A stretch of 64,000 nt of DNA from Burkholderia anthina (GCF_902498995.1 NZ_CABVLY010000018.1:62001-126000), one strand, 5' to 3'; shown: positions 27,637 to 36,448, numbered from the stretch's first letter. Translations and numbers: made by a program. Notes: generated from the letters alone by a model not told the origin.

Positions 27637-28267
27637 CGAATTGTTCTCCATCGTTCTCCCCGGCATTGCGCATGCCGGACCGGCGTAATCACTGCTTTGC
27701 AAGGAACGTGCCTTGCCTGCCCCCCGTCGATTCCCCCTTTTCGCGTCATCGGCGCACGCCTGCGCGCCACGCCGCACCACGACGGTGCACGGTGGCTCGA
27801 ACCGGCGCATCGGCGCGCCGCGATCGCGCGGCCGGCGCCGCGCCTGTCGAACATAGTTTCCCCGCATGTCACGCGTGTGCAATCTGCACTGCACCAATGC
27901 GCGCGTCGCGCGGCCCTTGCGCGATGCGGCGGCCCGTGCCGGCCATCGTCCTGCCCGCGTGCCCCGCCCGTCGCGACGGGTTTCGCGAAGGGCGGGCCAG
28001 CCACGCACCCGGCGCGGCCGGCCCTGGGGAAGTACCGTCTGCGGCTGCACCGTCGTTCGACGCGATGAACCAACCGGTTAGCCGGGTCCGGCGCCTCAAA
28101 CGTATGCAGCCGTAATGCCGCCGACAACGCTCATGCATATTTCGACTGACACCCATCGAAAAAAAACATCGGCCGGGCATGCGCGAGGCACGGTAGGCTA
28201 GAAGGTTCGTGCAGCGAAACGGCGCCGCCGCCCCGTGGGCGCCCGACTATAAAAAGCGAAGATCGAA
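27637..28267. other. 631-bp gene-free divergent region between the ATP-grasp operon and a LysR gene
   Basis: No credible gene is present; the frames seen on both strands are short and compositionally GC-driven. It must contain the promoter of the ATP-grasp operon (minus) and that of the LysR gene (plus). A small perfect palindrome AACCGGTT lies at 28072-28079, and the stretch 28120-28170 is comparatively AT-rich. No terminator or RNA gene was recognised. Confidence 0.55.
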
Positions 28268-29263
28268 ATGGAAGCAAAGTGGCTGGAAGATTTCCTGAGC
28301 CTCGCGGATACCAAGAGCTTTTCCCGGGCCGCGCGTCATCGGCATCTCACGCAGTCGGCATTCAGCAGACGAATAGCCGCACTCGAAACGTGGATGGATG
28401 CGAAGCTCGTCGACCGCAGCATCAATCCGGTCGCGCTGACGCCGGCCGGCCAGATGTTCCGCGGGCTGGCCGCCGACATCCTGCGCAGCATGTATGCGGC
28501 ACGCAATCTCGTGAACGGCTACGACCAGTTCGCGGCGAGCGACCAGGTCGTGCGTTTTGCGGTCGCGCATACGCTCGTGTTCACGCTGTTTCCCGAATGG
28601 CTCAAGCAACTGAACGGCGAAGTCGGCCACGTGACCGCGCGCGTCAATGCGGTGAACGTGCCCGAGGGCGTGCAGCAGCTGGTCGAAGGTGAATGCGACC
28701 TGCTGCTCGGCTATCACCATCCGCAACTGCCGATCGTGCTCGATCCGAACCACTTCCCGTTCGTCACGCTCGGCGTCGAACGGATCCTGCCGGTGTCGAC
28801 GCCCGACGCGCGCGGCAAGCCGGTCTTCGAACTGCCGGGCACGCCGGACGCGCCGCTGCCGCTGCTCGCGTATTCGTCGGGCGCGTTCCTCGGCAACGTC
28901 GTGGAGATGCTGCTGCTGAACGCGTCCGAGTCGTATGCGCTGCATCGGTGCTTCGAGACGCACATGTCCGAAGCGCTGAAGGGCATGGTCGTGGCCGGGC
29001 ACGGCATCGGCTGGCTGCCGGAGAGTTGCGTCGCGAAGGAACTCGCGGAAGGTTCGCTCGTGCGCGCAGGCTCGGAACACTGGATCACCGAGCTCGAGAT
29101 CCGCCTGTACCGGTCGGCGCGCAAGCGCGGGCTCGCCGCCGAACAGCTGTGGACCTACATCATGAACCGGCCGCGCACCGCGGCCGCCGACACGATCGCC
29201 GCCGAACGCGCGCCCGCGCCGACCGTTCGCATCGCGCGTCGCAGCGCAGGCGGCAGCCGGTAA
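28268..29263 (+). CDS. LysR-type regulator, HypT-like
   Basis: A 331-residue LysR regulator with an N-terminal helix-turn-helix (WLEDFLSLADTKSFSRAARH, then LTQSAFSRRIAALE) and a C-terminal effector domain. The opening EAKWLEDFL and the motif GHGIGWLPES recall the hypochlorite-response regulator HypT (YjiE) of E. coli more than classical amino-acid regulators. The C-terminal 30 residues are Ala/Arg-rich and extra to the family. It is divergent from the ATP-grasp operon and lies upstream of a cytochrome c gene on its own strand, so either could be its target. Which one is not shown by the sequence. Confidence 0.85.
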   Translation: MEAKWLEDFLSLADTKSFSRAARHRHLTQSAFSRRIAALETWMDAKLVDRSINPVALTPAGQMFRGLAADILRSMYAARNLVNGYDQFAASDQVVRFAVAHTLVFTLFPEWLKQLNGEVGHVTARVNAVNVPEGVQQLVEGECDLLLGYHHPQLPIVLDPNHFPFVTLGVERILPVSTPDARGKPVFELPGTPDAPLPLLAYSSGAFLGNVVEMLLLNASESYALHRCFETHMSEALKGMVVAGHGIGWLPESCVAKELAEGSLVRAGSEHWITELEIRLYRSARKRGLAAEQLWTYIMNRPRTAAADTIAAERAPAPTVRIARRSAGGSR

Positions 29264-29453
29264 CACAGCGCGCGCACGCTTCGCCGCAGCGCGGCATCCG
29301 TCGTTACTGTTCGGCCCGATCCCTGGCGCTACGCCGCTCCCGCGCCGAAGTCGCCAGCGCCGCCCGTACCGGATAGACTGTCGCCCGATTCCATCCATCG
29401 GCCGCGGCGCCCGCCTTCCCGTCGCCGCCGGAACGCCCTTCCACGGAGAACGA

Positions 29454-30290
29454 ATGCCGAAGCGCCAGTGGTTTTCGCTGTTGCTGCTGACGATGTGCCT
29501 GATCGCCGCGCGCGCATCCGCGCAGTCCTCGCTCGAACTCGATACCGACGGCACGCCGCGCGTCCTGACGCGGCAGGCGCTGCTTGCCCGCCCCGACGCA
29601 ACCGACATTCATGTGCCGCGCGACATCGCGTACGGCCGGCCGATGACGTTCCGCGCGGTGCCGTTTGCCGCGCTGCTCGGCGACATGCCGCTGCCGGCGG
29701 CCGGCGTGCTCGAAACGCGTGCGGCCGACGGCTTCGCCGCGCAACTGCCGCTGGATCTCGTGCGCCGCGGCGCGCCGGCCGGCGCCGTTGCGTGGCTCGC
29801 GATCGAGGACCCCGCTCGTCCGTGGCCGAAGCTGCCGGGCAAGCCGGTCAGCGCCGGGCCGTTCTACCTCGTGTGGCTGGGGCCGGACGCGTCGTCGGTG
29901 CGCGGCGAGCAGTGGCCTTATCAGATCGTGCGGATCACGATCGAATCGTCGCCGCTCGCGCGCTGGCCGTCGCTCGCCGTGGATCCGGCGCTGCCGGCGA
30001 ACGATCCGGCCCGCGCGGGCCAGCGACTGTTCGTCACGCAATGTCTCGCGTGCCACCGGCTCGACGGCGCGGGCAGCAGCCATGCCGGCCCGGACCTGAA
30101 CACGCCGATGAACCCGGTCGACTACTTCCAGCCCGCCGCGCTGCGCCGCTACATCCGCAATCCGGCGTCGGTGCGCGACTGGCCGGGCCGCGTGATGCCG
30201 GCCTTCCCGCCCGATCAGTTGAGCGACCGGGAACTCGACCAGATCGTCGCTTACCTCACCTACATGGCACGGCGCAAAGCCGGCAAGTAA
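29454..30290 (+). CDS. Periplasmic c-type cytochrome with N-terminal molybdopterin-oxidoreductase-like region
   Basis: A 278-residue exported protein. The signal peptide ends near ARASAQ. Residues about 25-165 resemble the small soluble domain of sulfite-oxidase-like proteins, which lacks cofactor residues in such fusions. The C-terminal region is a class I cytochrome c with C197-x2-C200-H201 and a likely axial Met in GRVMPAFPP. GGAG lies seven bases before the ATG. The architecture suggests an electron carrier to or from a periplasmic dehydrogenase encoded elsewhere. It is a single-gene unit converging on the hydrolase at 30309. Confidence 0.82.
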   Translation: MPKRQWFSLLLLTMCLIAARASAQSSLELDTDGTPRVLTRQALLARPDATDIHVPRDIAYGRPMTFRAVPFAALLGDMPLPAAGVLETRAADGFAAQLPLDLVRRGAPAGAVAWLAIEDPARPWPKLPGKPVSAGPFYLVWLGPDASSVRGEQWPYQIVRITIESSPLARWPSLAVDPALPANDPARAGQRLFVTQCLACHRLDGAGSSHAGPDLNTPMNPVDYFQPAALRRYIRNPASVRDWPGRVMPAFPPDQLSDRELDQIVAYLTYMARRKAGK

Positions 30291-30308
30291 GCCGCGCCGG
30301 CGCGCCGC

Positions 30309-31565
30309 TCAGACGCCCGGCTCCTGCGCGCTCCGCAACACCGCGCGCAGCAGCACGTCGGCGCCGGCCGCCGCCCATTCCGGCGTGATCGCCTCGGCCT
30401 CGTTGTGGCTCAAGCCGTCGACGCACGGCACGAAGATCATGCCGGTCGGCGCGACGCGCGCGACATAGCACGCGTCGTGGCCCGCGCCGGACACGATGTC
30501 CATGTGCGACAGCCCGAGCGCCTGCGCCGCATCGCGCACCGCACCGATGCAGGCCGGTGCGAACGGCACCGGCGGATACTTGAAGATCTGCTCGATCTGC
30601 GCGCCGAGCCCGGCGGCATCGGCCACGCGCGCCAGCTCCGCACGCACCGCGGCATCGAGTGCGTCGAGCACCGCATCGTCAGGATGACGAAATTCCACCG
30701 TGAAGAAGCAGCCGCCCGGCACCGTGTTGCGCGAATTCGGCCGCGCTTCGATCATCCCGACCGTCGCACGTGCGTGCGGCGCATGGCGCCGGCCGAGCGC
30801 ATCGACGAATTCGATCATCCGCGCGGCACCCACGAGCGTGTCGCGGCGGAATTCCATCGGCGTCGTGCCCGCGTGCGCATCGACGCCCGTGAGCGTCACC
30901 TCGTACCAGCGCTGCCCCTGCCCGGCCGTCACGACGCCGATCGTCTTGCCGGCGCGCTCCAGAATCGCACCTTGCTCGATATGCAGTTCGTACGCGGCAT
31001 GCAGCGGATACCCGCCGACCGGCTCCGTGCCCGCATAGCCGATCCGCTCGAGCTCCTCGCCGATCGTCTTGCCCGCGCCGTCGGTGCGCGACAGCCCGTA
31101 TTCGAGCGTATAGACGCCGGAGAACACGCCGGCCGAAATCATCGCCGGCGCGAAGCGCGAGCCTTCCTCGTTGGTCCAGATCACGACGTCGATCGGGCGC
31201 TCGGTCTCGATGCCCGCATCGTTGAGCGCGCGCACGACTTCGAGGCCGCCGAGCACGCCGTAGATGCCGTCGTAGCGGCCGCCCGTCGGCTGCGAATCCG
31301 CGTGCGAACCGGTCAGCACCGGCGCGGCATCGGGATTGCGGCCCGCGCGGCGCGCGAACACGTTGCCCATCCGGTCCACGCGCACCGTGCAGCCGGCGTC
31401 GCGCGCCCACTGCGCGAACAGGTCGCGCGACTCGCGATCGAGATCGGTCAGCGCGAGACGGCAGACGCCGCCCTTCGGCGTCGCGCCGATCTGCGCCATC
31501 CGTTCGAGCGACGCCCACAGGCGCTCGCCGTCGACGCGCGGCGCAAGCGCGAGGTCGTCACGCAT
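30309..31565 (-). CDS. M20-family N-carbamoyl-amino-acid amidohydrolase, probably N-carbamoyl-L-cysteine hydrolase
   Basis: A 418-residue dinuclear metal hydrolase of the Zn-dependent M20/allantoate amidohydrolase/beta-ureidopropionase group. Metal ligands are visible in GSHADSQP (His, Asp), TNEEGSRFAP (Glu), HIEQG (His) and SGAGHDACY. It overlaps by 8 bases a gene for 2-amino-thiazoline-4-carboxylate (ATC) hydrolase, whose product N-carbamoyl-L-cysteine is the expected substrate. This is the AtcB/AtcC arrangement known from Pseudomonas. By itself the family could equally act on other N-carbamoyl amino acids or allantoate; the pairing makes cysteine likely. The start at 31565 has GGAGAG six bases upstream. 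Confidence 0.82.
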   Translation of the reverse strand: MRDDLALAPRVDGERLWASLERMAQIGATPKGGVCRLALTDLDRESRDLFAQWARDAGCTVRVDRMGNVFARRAGRNPDAAPVLTGSHADSQPTGGRYDGIYGVLGGLEVVRALNDAGIETERPIDVVIWTNEEGSRFAPAMISAGVFSGVYTLEYGLSRTDGAGKTIGEELERIGYAGTEPVGGYPLHAAYELHIEQGAILERAGKTIGVVTAGQGQRWYEVTLTGVDAHAGTTPMEFRRDTLVGAARMIEFVDALGRRHAPHARATVGMIEARPNSRNTVPGGCFFTVEFRHPDDAVLDALDAAVRAELARVADAAGLGAQIEQIFKYPPVPFAPACIGAVRDAAQALGLSHMDIVSGAGHDACYVARVAPTGMIFVPCVDGLSHNEAEAITPEWAAAGADVLLRAVLRSAQEPGV

Positions 31566-32100
31566 TGCCGCTCTCCGGTGCGTTGTCGCGCGGCGCGGTC
31601 TGCAGCACATAGCGGAAATCGCAGCGCTTGCCGCCCTGCATGATCGTGCTCGTGCGCGTCAGCGCGATGCGCGGGTCGTAGCCGTCGATGAAGTAACTGT
31701 CGCGTGCGCAGCTCAGCAGGTGGCCGATCTCGCCGAGCCCCATCGCGTGGTACATCTCCGCGTAGCTGCAACGATGCACGTCGTAGTCGTAGTGCGCGTC
31801 GTCCGCGCGGCGCACTTCGACGTCGAGCGCATCGTCCTTCTCCCACAGCACCTGCAGCGCGATGAACGACTGCACGCTCGTGCCGTCGGGTTCCTGCGCG
31901 GCGAACGCGCGGCCCGCGTCGACGGCCGCGCCGCGTACCGCTTCCGCGATCACGGCCTGCGCGCGTTCGGTGCCGAATTCGCGCTTCATGATCTCGTAGA
32001 TCGGCTTGATGATTTCCGCTTCGATGCGGCGCCGCGCGAGGATGCCGAGGCGCGCGTCCTCGGGCGCTGCGGCGGCGGATGCCTGGGTGGTATCGGTCAT
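31558..32100 (-). CDS. L-2-amino-thiazoline-4-carboxylic acid hydrolase
   Basis: A 180-residue cytoplasmic protein of the ATC hydrolase family (PF14196 type). This ring-opening enzyme converts 2-amino-thiazoline-4-carboxylate to N-carbamoyl-L-cysteine. Recognisable segments are RIEAEIIKPIYEIMKREFG near the start and YAEMYHAMGLGEIGHLLSCARD and MQGGKRCDFRY in the second half. It is translationally coupled to the downstream carbamoyl hydrolase and follows a binding-protein gene with a 16-bp gap. The three genes together look like uptake and conversion of a thiazoline or related ring to cysteine. A role in degrading another heterocycle is possible. Confidence 0.78.
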   Translation of the reverse strand: MTDTTQASAAAAPEDARLGILARRRIEAEIIKPIYEIMKREFGTERAQAVIAEAVRGAAVDAGRAFAAQEPDGTSVQSFIALQVLWEKDDALDVEVRRADDAHYDYDVHRCSYAEMYHAMGLGEIGHLLSCARDSYFIDGYDPRIALTRTSTIMQGGKRCDFRYVLQTAPRDNAPESGNA

Positions 32101-32116
32101 GGGGTCGTCTCCGTCG

Positions 32117-33283
32117 TTATTTCGCTGCGGTGCGCGCGCCGCCGAGCACGTCGACGACGGTCCACTTGCCGCCGCGCACTTGATAGATCGTGAATGCCGG
32201 ATCCTTCAGATTGCCTTCGTTGTCGAACGCGATCCGGCCGGTCACGCCGGCACGGTCGATCGCACGCACGGCCGCGACGAGCTTCGCCGACTGCGTCGTG
32301 CCGGCCTTTTGCGCGGCGGCGATCAGCGTGGCGGCCGCGTCGTACGCGAACGGCGCGTGCAGCTCGATCGGCGCGTGAAAGCGTGCGCGGTATTGCGCGT
32401 CGAACGCCTTGCCGCCCGGCATCCTGTCGAGCGGCAGGCCCGGTTCGAGCGCCGTCACGCCGTCGCCGTCCTTGCCGGCAAGCGACAGGAAGGTCTGGCT
32501 CACGAAACCGCCCGCGCCCAGCAGCGTCGCGTTCACGCCGAGCTGGCGCATCCGGCGCGCGATCGGTGCCGCTTGCGCATCGAGCCCGCCGAAGAACACG
32601 AGATCCGCGCGCTTGCCCTTGATCGCGGTCAGCACGCCGCTGAAGTCGGTGGTCTTGTCGTTCACGTACTGGCGATCGACGATCGTGCCGCCGTTCGCCT
32701 GCACGCCCTTGATGAACTGGTCGGCCAGCCCCGCGCCGAACGACGTGCGATCGTCGATCACGGCGATGCGCTTCGCCTTCAGCGTCTTCACCGCATAGGT
32801 GCCGGTGAAGTTGCCGCCCGCATCGTCGTGACCCATGATCCGGAACGCCGTCGCGTAGCCCTGCTGCGTGTACTGGTGGCCGGTGGACGCCGGCGCGATC
32901 TGCGGAATGCCCGCATCGCGATAGACACGCGACGCCGGCACGCTGCAGCCCGTGTTCCAGTGGCCGACGACACCGATCACGTGCTGGTCGACGAGTTGCT
33001 GCGCGACCGCGACGGCCGTGCGCGGGTCGGACTGATCGTCGGCCGCGACGAGCTTGTAGACGACCGGCTTGCCGCCGATGCTCGGATGCTTCGCGTTGGC
33101 GTCGTCGATCGCGAGCTGCGCGCCGTTCTGCAGATCCTTGCCGATCCGTGCGGACGGGCCGGTGAGCGGCGCGGCGAGGCCGATCAGGATCGTTTGCGGC
33201 GCGGATTGCGCGAAGGCGGGAACGGACGCGATCAGCGTGGCCGCGGAGAATGCGAGGCTGGCGGGAAGGAAAGCGATTTTCAT
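32117..33283 (-). CDS. Branched-chain-amino-acid-type ABC transporter substrate-binding protein
   Basis: A 388-residue periplasmic protein with a signal peptide ending near VPAFAQS and a type I periplasmic-binding fold like LivK (ILIGLAAPLTGPSARIGKD at the mature N terminus, NTGCSVPASRVY in the first domain). It is the first gene of an operon with ATC hydrolase and a carbamoyl hydrolase. No permease or ATPase genes are adjacent, so it must use membrane components encoded elsewhere or act as a sensor. The neighbours suggest a heterocyclic or carbamoyl amino-acid ligand. Confidence 0.88.
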   Translation of the reverse strand: MKIAFLPASLAFSAATLIASVPAFAQSAPQTILIGLAAPLTGPSARIGKDLQNGAQLAIDDANAKHPSIGGKPVVYKLVAADDQSDPRTAVAVAQQLVDQHVIGVVGHWNTGCSVPASRVYRDAGIPQIAPASTGHQYTQQGYATAFRIMGHDDAGGNFTGTYAVKTLKAKRIAVIDDRTSFGAGLADQFIKGVQANGGTIVDRQYVNDKTTDFSGVLTAIKGKRADLVFFGGLDAQAAPIARRMRQLGVNATLLGAGGFVSQTFLSLAGKDGDGVTALEPGLPLDRMPGGKAFDAQYRARFHAPIELHAPFAYDAAATLIAAAQKAGTTQSAKLVAAVRAIDRAGVTGRIAFDNEGNLKDPAFTIYQVRGGKWTVVDVLGGARTAAK

Positions 33284-33383
33284 GTGCGGGGATCAGCGGT
33301 TCGGATCAAAACATGAAAAATATTAAATACTCAGCACCCACACCCCAAATATTCAATTGTTGGATGCTTATACGATTCCCGAC

Positions 33384-33412
33384 ACGATATCGTAATTACC
33401 TGTAAATACAGG
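33384..33412. promoter_or_regulatory. Two palindromes in the divergent LysR/binding-protein promoter region
   Basis: The AT-rich 177-bp divergent region contains ACGATATCGT (33384-33393, perfect) and, five bases on, CCTGTA-AA-TACAGG (33399-33412, perfect arms). Their position between a LysR gene and its probable target operon suggests that they are the regulator's binding sites. Binding is inferred from symmetry and placement. Confidence 0.5.
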
Positions 33413-33460
33413 ATATTTTTATACTATCGCTTACCCCGACTTTTCTATAAAATTCGATAC

Positions 33461-34354
33461 ATGAAAAATATAGAACAATTGCCGCACGATCCGCCACTGC
33501 GCGCCGTCCGCGCGTTCGAGGCGTTCGCACGTCTCGGCTCGGTCACTGCGGCCGCGCACGAACTCGACATCACGCCGTCCGCGGTCAGTCACCAGCTGCA
33601 ACTGCTCGAGGCATTCATCCAGACGCCGTTGACCGTGCGCGAAGGCCGGCTGCTCGCGCTCACCGACGAAGGGCGCGACTATTACCGCTCGATCAGCGCC
33701 GCGTTCTCGGTACTGCGCAGCGCGACGCGCTTCGTGCGCGATCGCTCGTCGCTGCGGCAAATCACGATCAGCCTGATCCCGCTGCTCGGCATCGGCTGGT
33801 TCATTCCGCGGCTGCATGCGTTCCTCGCCGACAACACCGACGTGGACGTGACCGTGCTGTATGCGCACCACCGCAACTACCGAAGCGACGCGTCGGACCT
33901 GTCGATCCGCTTCGGCACCGGCGACTGGCCCGGCTACCGCTGCGAGCGGCTGCTGCCGGGCGCGATGGTGCCGATGTGCAGCCCGTCGTTCCTGAAGCGC
34001 CACGGGCCGTTCCGCACGCCGGCCGACCTCGCCCGCGCCCCGCTCGTGCACGACGAGGATCGCAGCACGTGGGTCAACTGGCTGCAGGGCGCCGGCGTGC
34101 GCCATGTGTCGCACGCGGTCGGGCCGATGTTCGAGGACGGGCAGCTCACGCTGAGCGCGGCGCGCGCGGATCTCGGCGCCGCGCTGCTGCGCGCGCCGCT
34201 GGTCGAGCGCGAACTGGCCAGCGGCGCGCTCGTGAAGCTGTTCGATCACGCGCTCGACGATGGACGCGACTACTACCTGTGCACGCGCGAGGATGCGGAT
34301 ATGCCGGACGGCGCACGACGGCTGGCCGAATGGCTGAGGAAGATGGCGGCGTAA
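33461..34354 (+). CDS. LysR-type regulator, GcvA-like
   Basis: A 297-residue LysR regulator. The helix-turn-helix spans PPLRAVRAFEAFARLGSVTAAAHELDIT and PSAVSHQLQLLE (about residues 9-50); the remainder is a periplasmic-binding-like effector domain with the GcvA-type stretch FIPRLHAFLADNTDVDVTV. It is divergent from the binding protein/ATC hydrolase operon across 177 bp holding two palindromes, so it most likely controls that operon. The effector could be a cysteine-pathway intermediate. That is an inference from location. Confidence 0.87.
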   Translation: MKNIEQLPHDPPLRAVRAFEAFARLGSVTAAAHELDITPSAVSHQLQLLEAFIQTPLTVREGRLLALTDEGRDYYRSISAAFSVLRSATRFVRDRSSLRQITISLIPLLGIGWFIPRLHAFLADNTDVDVTVLYAHHRNYRSDASDLSIRFGTGDWPGYRCERLLPGAMVPMCSPSFLKRHGPFRTPADLARAPLVHDEDRSTWVNWLQGAGVRHVSHAVGPMFEDGQLTLSAARADLGAALLRAPLVERELASGALVKLFDHALDDGRDYYLCTREDADMPDGARRLAEWLRKMAA

Positions 34355-34431
34355 ACGCGCGGACGGACGGCTGCCTGCGCCCCTGTCGGGCCTCGCTGCC
34401 CCGCCGGCGCCTTGCGGGTGCCGGCAGGCAT

Positions 34432-34455
34432 ATATATGATATGCATATCGTATAT
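34432..34455. promoter_or_regulatory. 24-bp palindrome upstream of the antitoxin gene
   Basis: ATATATGATATG and CATATCGTATAT face each other with one mismatch, centred 23 bases before the antitoxin ATG at 34467 and just ahead of its GGAGG. Ribbon-helix-helix antitoxins bind exactly such AT-rich palindromes over their own promoters, so this is very probably the autoregulation operator. Confidence 0.72.
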
Positions 34456-34466
34456 CGGAGGTTGCG

Positions 34467-34685
34467 ATGAGCCGTATCCTGATTGATCTGTCGAATGGCC
34501 AGCTCGACGAGCTGGCCGCCATCGTCGAGACTGAGCAACGCCCTCGCGCTGCGATCATTCGCGATGCGATCGACGCGTATATCGCGCAGCACAAGCGTTC
34601 GCATGCCGACAACGTGTTCGGTCTCTGGAAAGATCGTGCGGTCGACGGGCTCACCTATCAGGAGGCACTGCGCTCAGAATGGTAA
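34467..34685 (+). CDS. Ribbon-helix-helix antitoxin
   Basis: A 72-residue protein. The N-terminal half (SRILIDLSNGQLDELAAIVE, then PRAAIIRDAIDAYI) is a typical CopG/RHH DNA-binding fold. The C-terminal tail (NVFGLWKDRAVDGLTYQEALRSEW) is the toxin-neutralising part seen in PIN-toxin partners. GGAGG lies just upstream. It should repress its own operon through the palindrome at 34432. Its stop overlaps an ATG that begins a toxin-like frame, but that frame diverges after a few codons; the intact PIN toxin lies 170 bp downstream. Confidence 0.8.
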   Translation: MSRILIDLSNGQLDELAAIVETEQRPRAAIIRDAIDAYIAQHKRSHADNVFGLWKDRAVDGLTYQEALRSEW

Positions 34686-34855
34686 AAGCACTCATCTACA
34701 CCCATGGCGCGGCCCGGCATTCCGGCCGCCCGAATCCGGCCGACGCCTGCCTCGCGCAGCACCGGCGGCAATCTGCCGACACCGTGTTCGGCCTCTGGAG
34801 AAACCGCGCGCTCGACGGGCTCGCCTATCAGCAAGCACTGCGCGCGGAATGGTAA
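34679..34855 (+). pseudogene. Chimeric 58-codon remnant: toxin start joined to antitoxin tail
   Basis: This frame starts MVKALIYTH, close to the PIN toxin start MVKALFDTN, and overlaps the antitoxin stop as a toxin gene would. It then changes to SADTVFGLWRNRALDGLAYQQALRAEW, a diverged copy of the antitoxin C terminus, whose stop overlaps the real toxin start at 34849. The matching segments are offset by 170 bases. It appears to be the scar of recombination between two tandem antitoxin-toxin cassettes, which lost one toxin and one antitoxin N terminus. It remains open and could be translated as a free antitoxin tail. Confidence 0.7.
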
Positions 34856-35214
34856 AGGCCCTCTTCGACACCAACATCCTGATCGACTACCTGGGTGGCG
34901 TGGAGGCCGCACGAACGGAACTCGCCCGCTACGACTACCGGGCGATCAGCATGATTACCTGGATGGAAGTGCTGGTCGGCGCGACGGCCGGCGACGACGC
35001 GGCGATCCGCGCGTGGCTTTCGTCGTTCGCCATCATCCCGCTCGATGGCACGGTCGCGAATCGCGCTGTAACGATTCGCAAGGAACATCGCATGCGCCTG
35101 CCCGACGCGATCATCTGGGCGTCCGCGCAAGTGAACGGCCTGCTGTTCGTGTCGCGCAACACGAAGGACTTCCCCGTCACCGAGCCCGGCGTCCGCGCGC
35201 CTTATCAGATCTAG
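34849..35214 (+). CDS. PIN-domain toxin (VapC-type ribonuclease)
   Basis: A 121-residue PIN-domain protein. The acidic residues of the nuclease site are visible: D7 (LFDTN), E40 (WMEVLVG), D86 (RLPDAIIWA) and D107 (NTKDF). Such toxins cleave tRNA or other RNA and are held inactive by the cognate antitoxin. The ATG overlaps the end of the chimeric antitoxin-tail frame rather than the complete antitoxin gene, so translation coupling runs through the remnant. All catalytic residues are present, so it is expected to be active if not inhibited. Confidence 0.85.
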   Translation: MVKALFDTNILIDYLGGVEAARTELARYDYRAISMITWMEVLVGATAGDDAAIRAWLSSFAIIPLDGTVANRAVTIRKEHRMRLPDAIIWASAQVNGLLFVSRNTKDFPVTEPGVRAPYQI

Positions 35215-35761
<547 letters not shown>

Positions 35762-36325
35762 ATGCCGATCATCAACACCCAAATCAAACCGTTCAAGGCA
35801 ACCGCATACCACAACGGCGATTTCGTGCCCGTGACCGAAGAAAACCTCAAGGGCAAGTGGTCCGTCGTCGTGTTCTACCCGGCCGACTTCACGTTCGTCT
35901 GCCCGACCGAGCTGGGCGACCTCGCCGACCGCTACGCGGAATTCCAGAAGCTGGGTGTCGAAATCTACGGCGTGTCGACCGACACGCACTTCACGCACAA
36001 GGCATGGCACGACACGTCGGACACGATCGGCAAGATCAAGTATCCGATGATCGGCGACCCGACGCTCACGCTGTCGCGCAACTTCGACGTGCTGATCGAG
36101 GAAGAAGGGATGGCGCTGCGCGGCACGTTCGTGATCAACCCGGAAGGCGAGATCAAGCTGTGCGAAATCCACGACAACGGCATCGGCCGCGACGCAGGCG
36201 AACTGCTGCGCAAGGTGCAGGCCGCGCAATACATCGCGGCGCACCCGGGTGAAGTGTGCCCGGCCAAGTGGACGCCGGGTGCGGAAACGCTGACCCCGTC
36301 GCTCGACCTGATCGGCAAGATCTAA
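35762..36325 (+). CDS. ahpC: Alkyl hydroperoxide reductase subunit C (typical 2-Cys peroxiredoxin)
   Basis: A 187-residue cytoplasmic peroxiredoxin, the same size as E. coli AhpC. The peroxidatic C47 sits in FTFVCPTEL, the resolving C166 in GEVCPAKW. It reduces hydrogen peroxide, organic peroxides and peroxynitrite, and is re-reduced by AhpF, encoded next. I chose the ATG at 35762, with AGGA upstream and the family N terminus [11 protein letters not shown]; the frame is open to 35678. Two GC-rich hairpins separate it from ahpF. Confidence 0.97.
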   Translation: MPIINTQIKPFKATAYHNGDFVPVTEENLKGKWSVVVFYPADFTFVCPTELGDLADRYAEFQKLGVEIYGVSTDTHFTHKAWHDTSDTIGKIKYPMIGDPTLTLSRNFDVLIEEEGMALRGTFVINPEGEIKLCEIHDNGIGRDAGELLRKVQAAQYIAAHPGEVCPAKWTPGAETLTPSLDLIGKI

Positions 36326-36327
36326 GG

Positions 36328-36390
36328 GTCGCCGCGCGCCTCGCACGGGGCGCGCGACAGGCATCACCACGGGCCGCCTCGCGCGGCCCG
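36328..36390 (+). promoter_or_regulatory. Two stable hairpins between ahpC and ahpF
   Basis: The first hairpin (36328-36358) pairs GCGCGCC with GGCGCGC around an 8-base loop, with GTC/GAC closing the base. The second (36370-36390) pairs CGGGCCGC with GCGGCCCG around CTCGC. Neither has a T tract, so full termination is unlikely. They may attenuate read-through or protect the ahpC message end, giving more AhpC than AhpF. Confidence 0.45.
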
Positions 36391-36448
36391 CGCCCTCCTC
36401 CGGCACGACGTGCCCGACCAGAATCATCAATACGGAATCCGAAACGCC

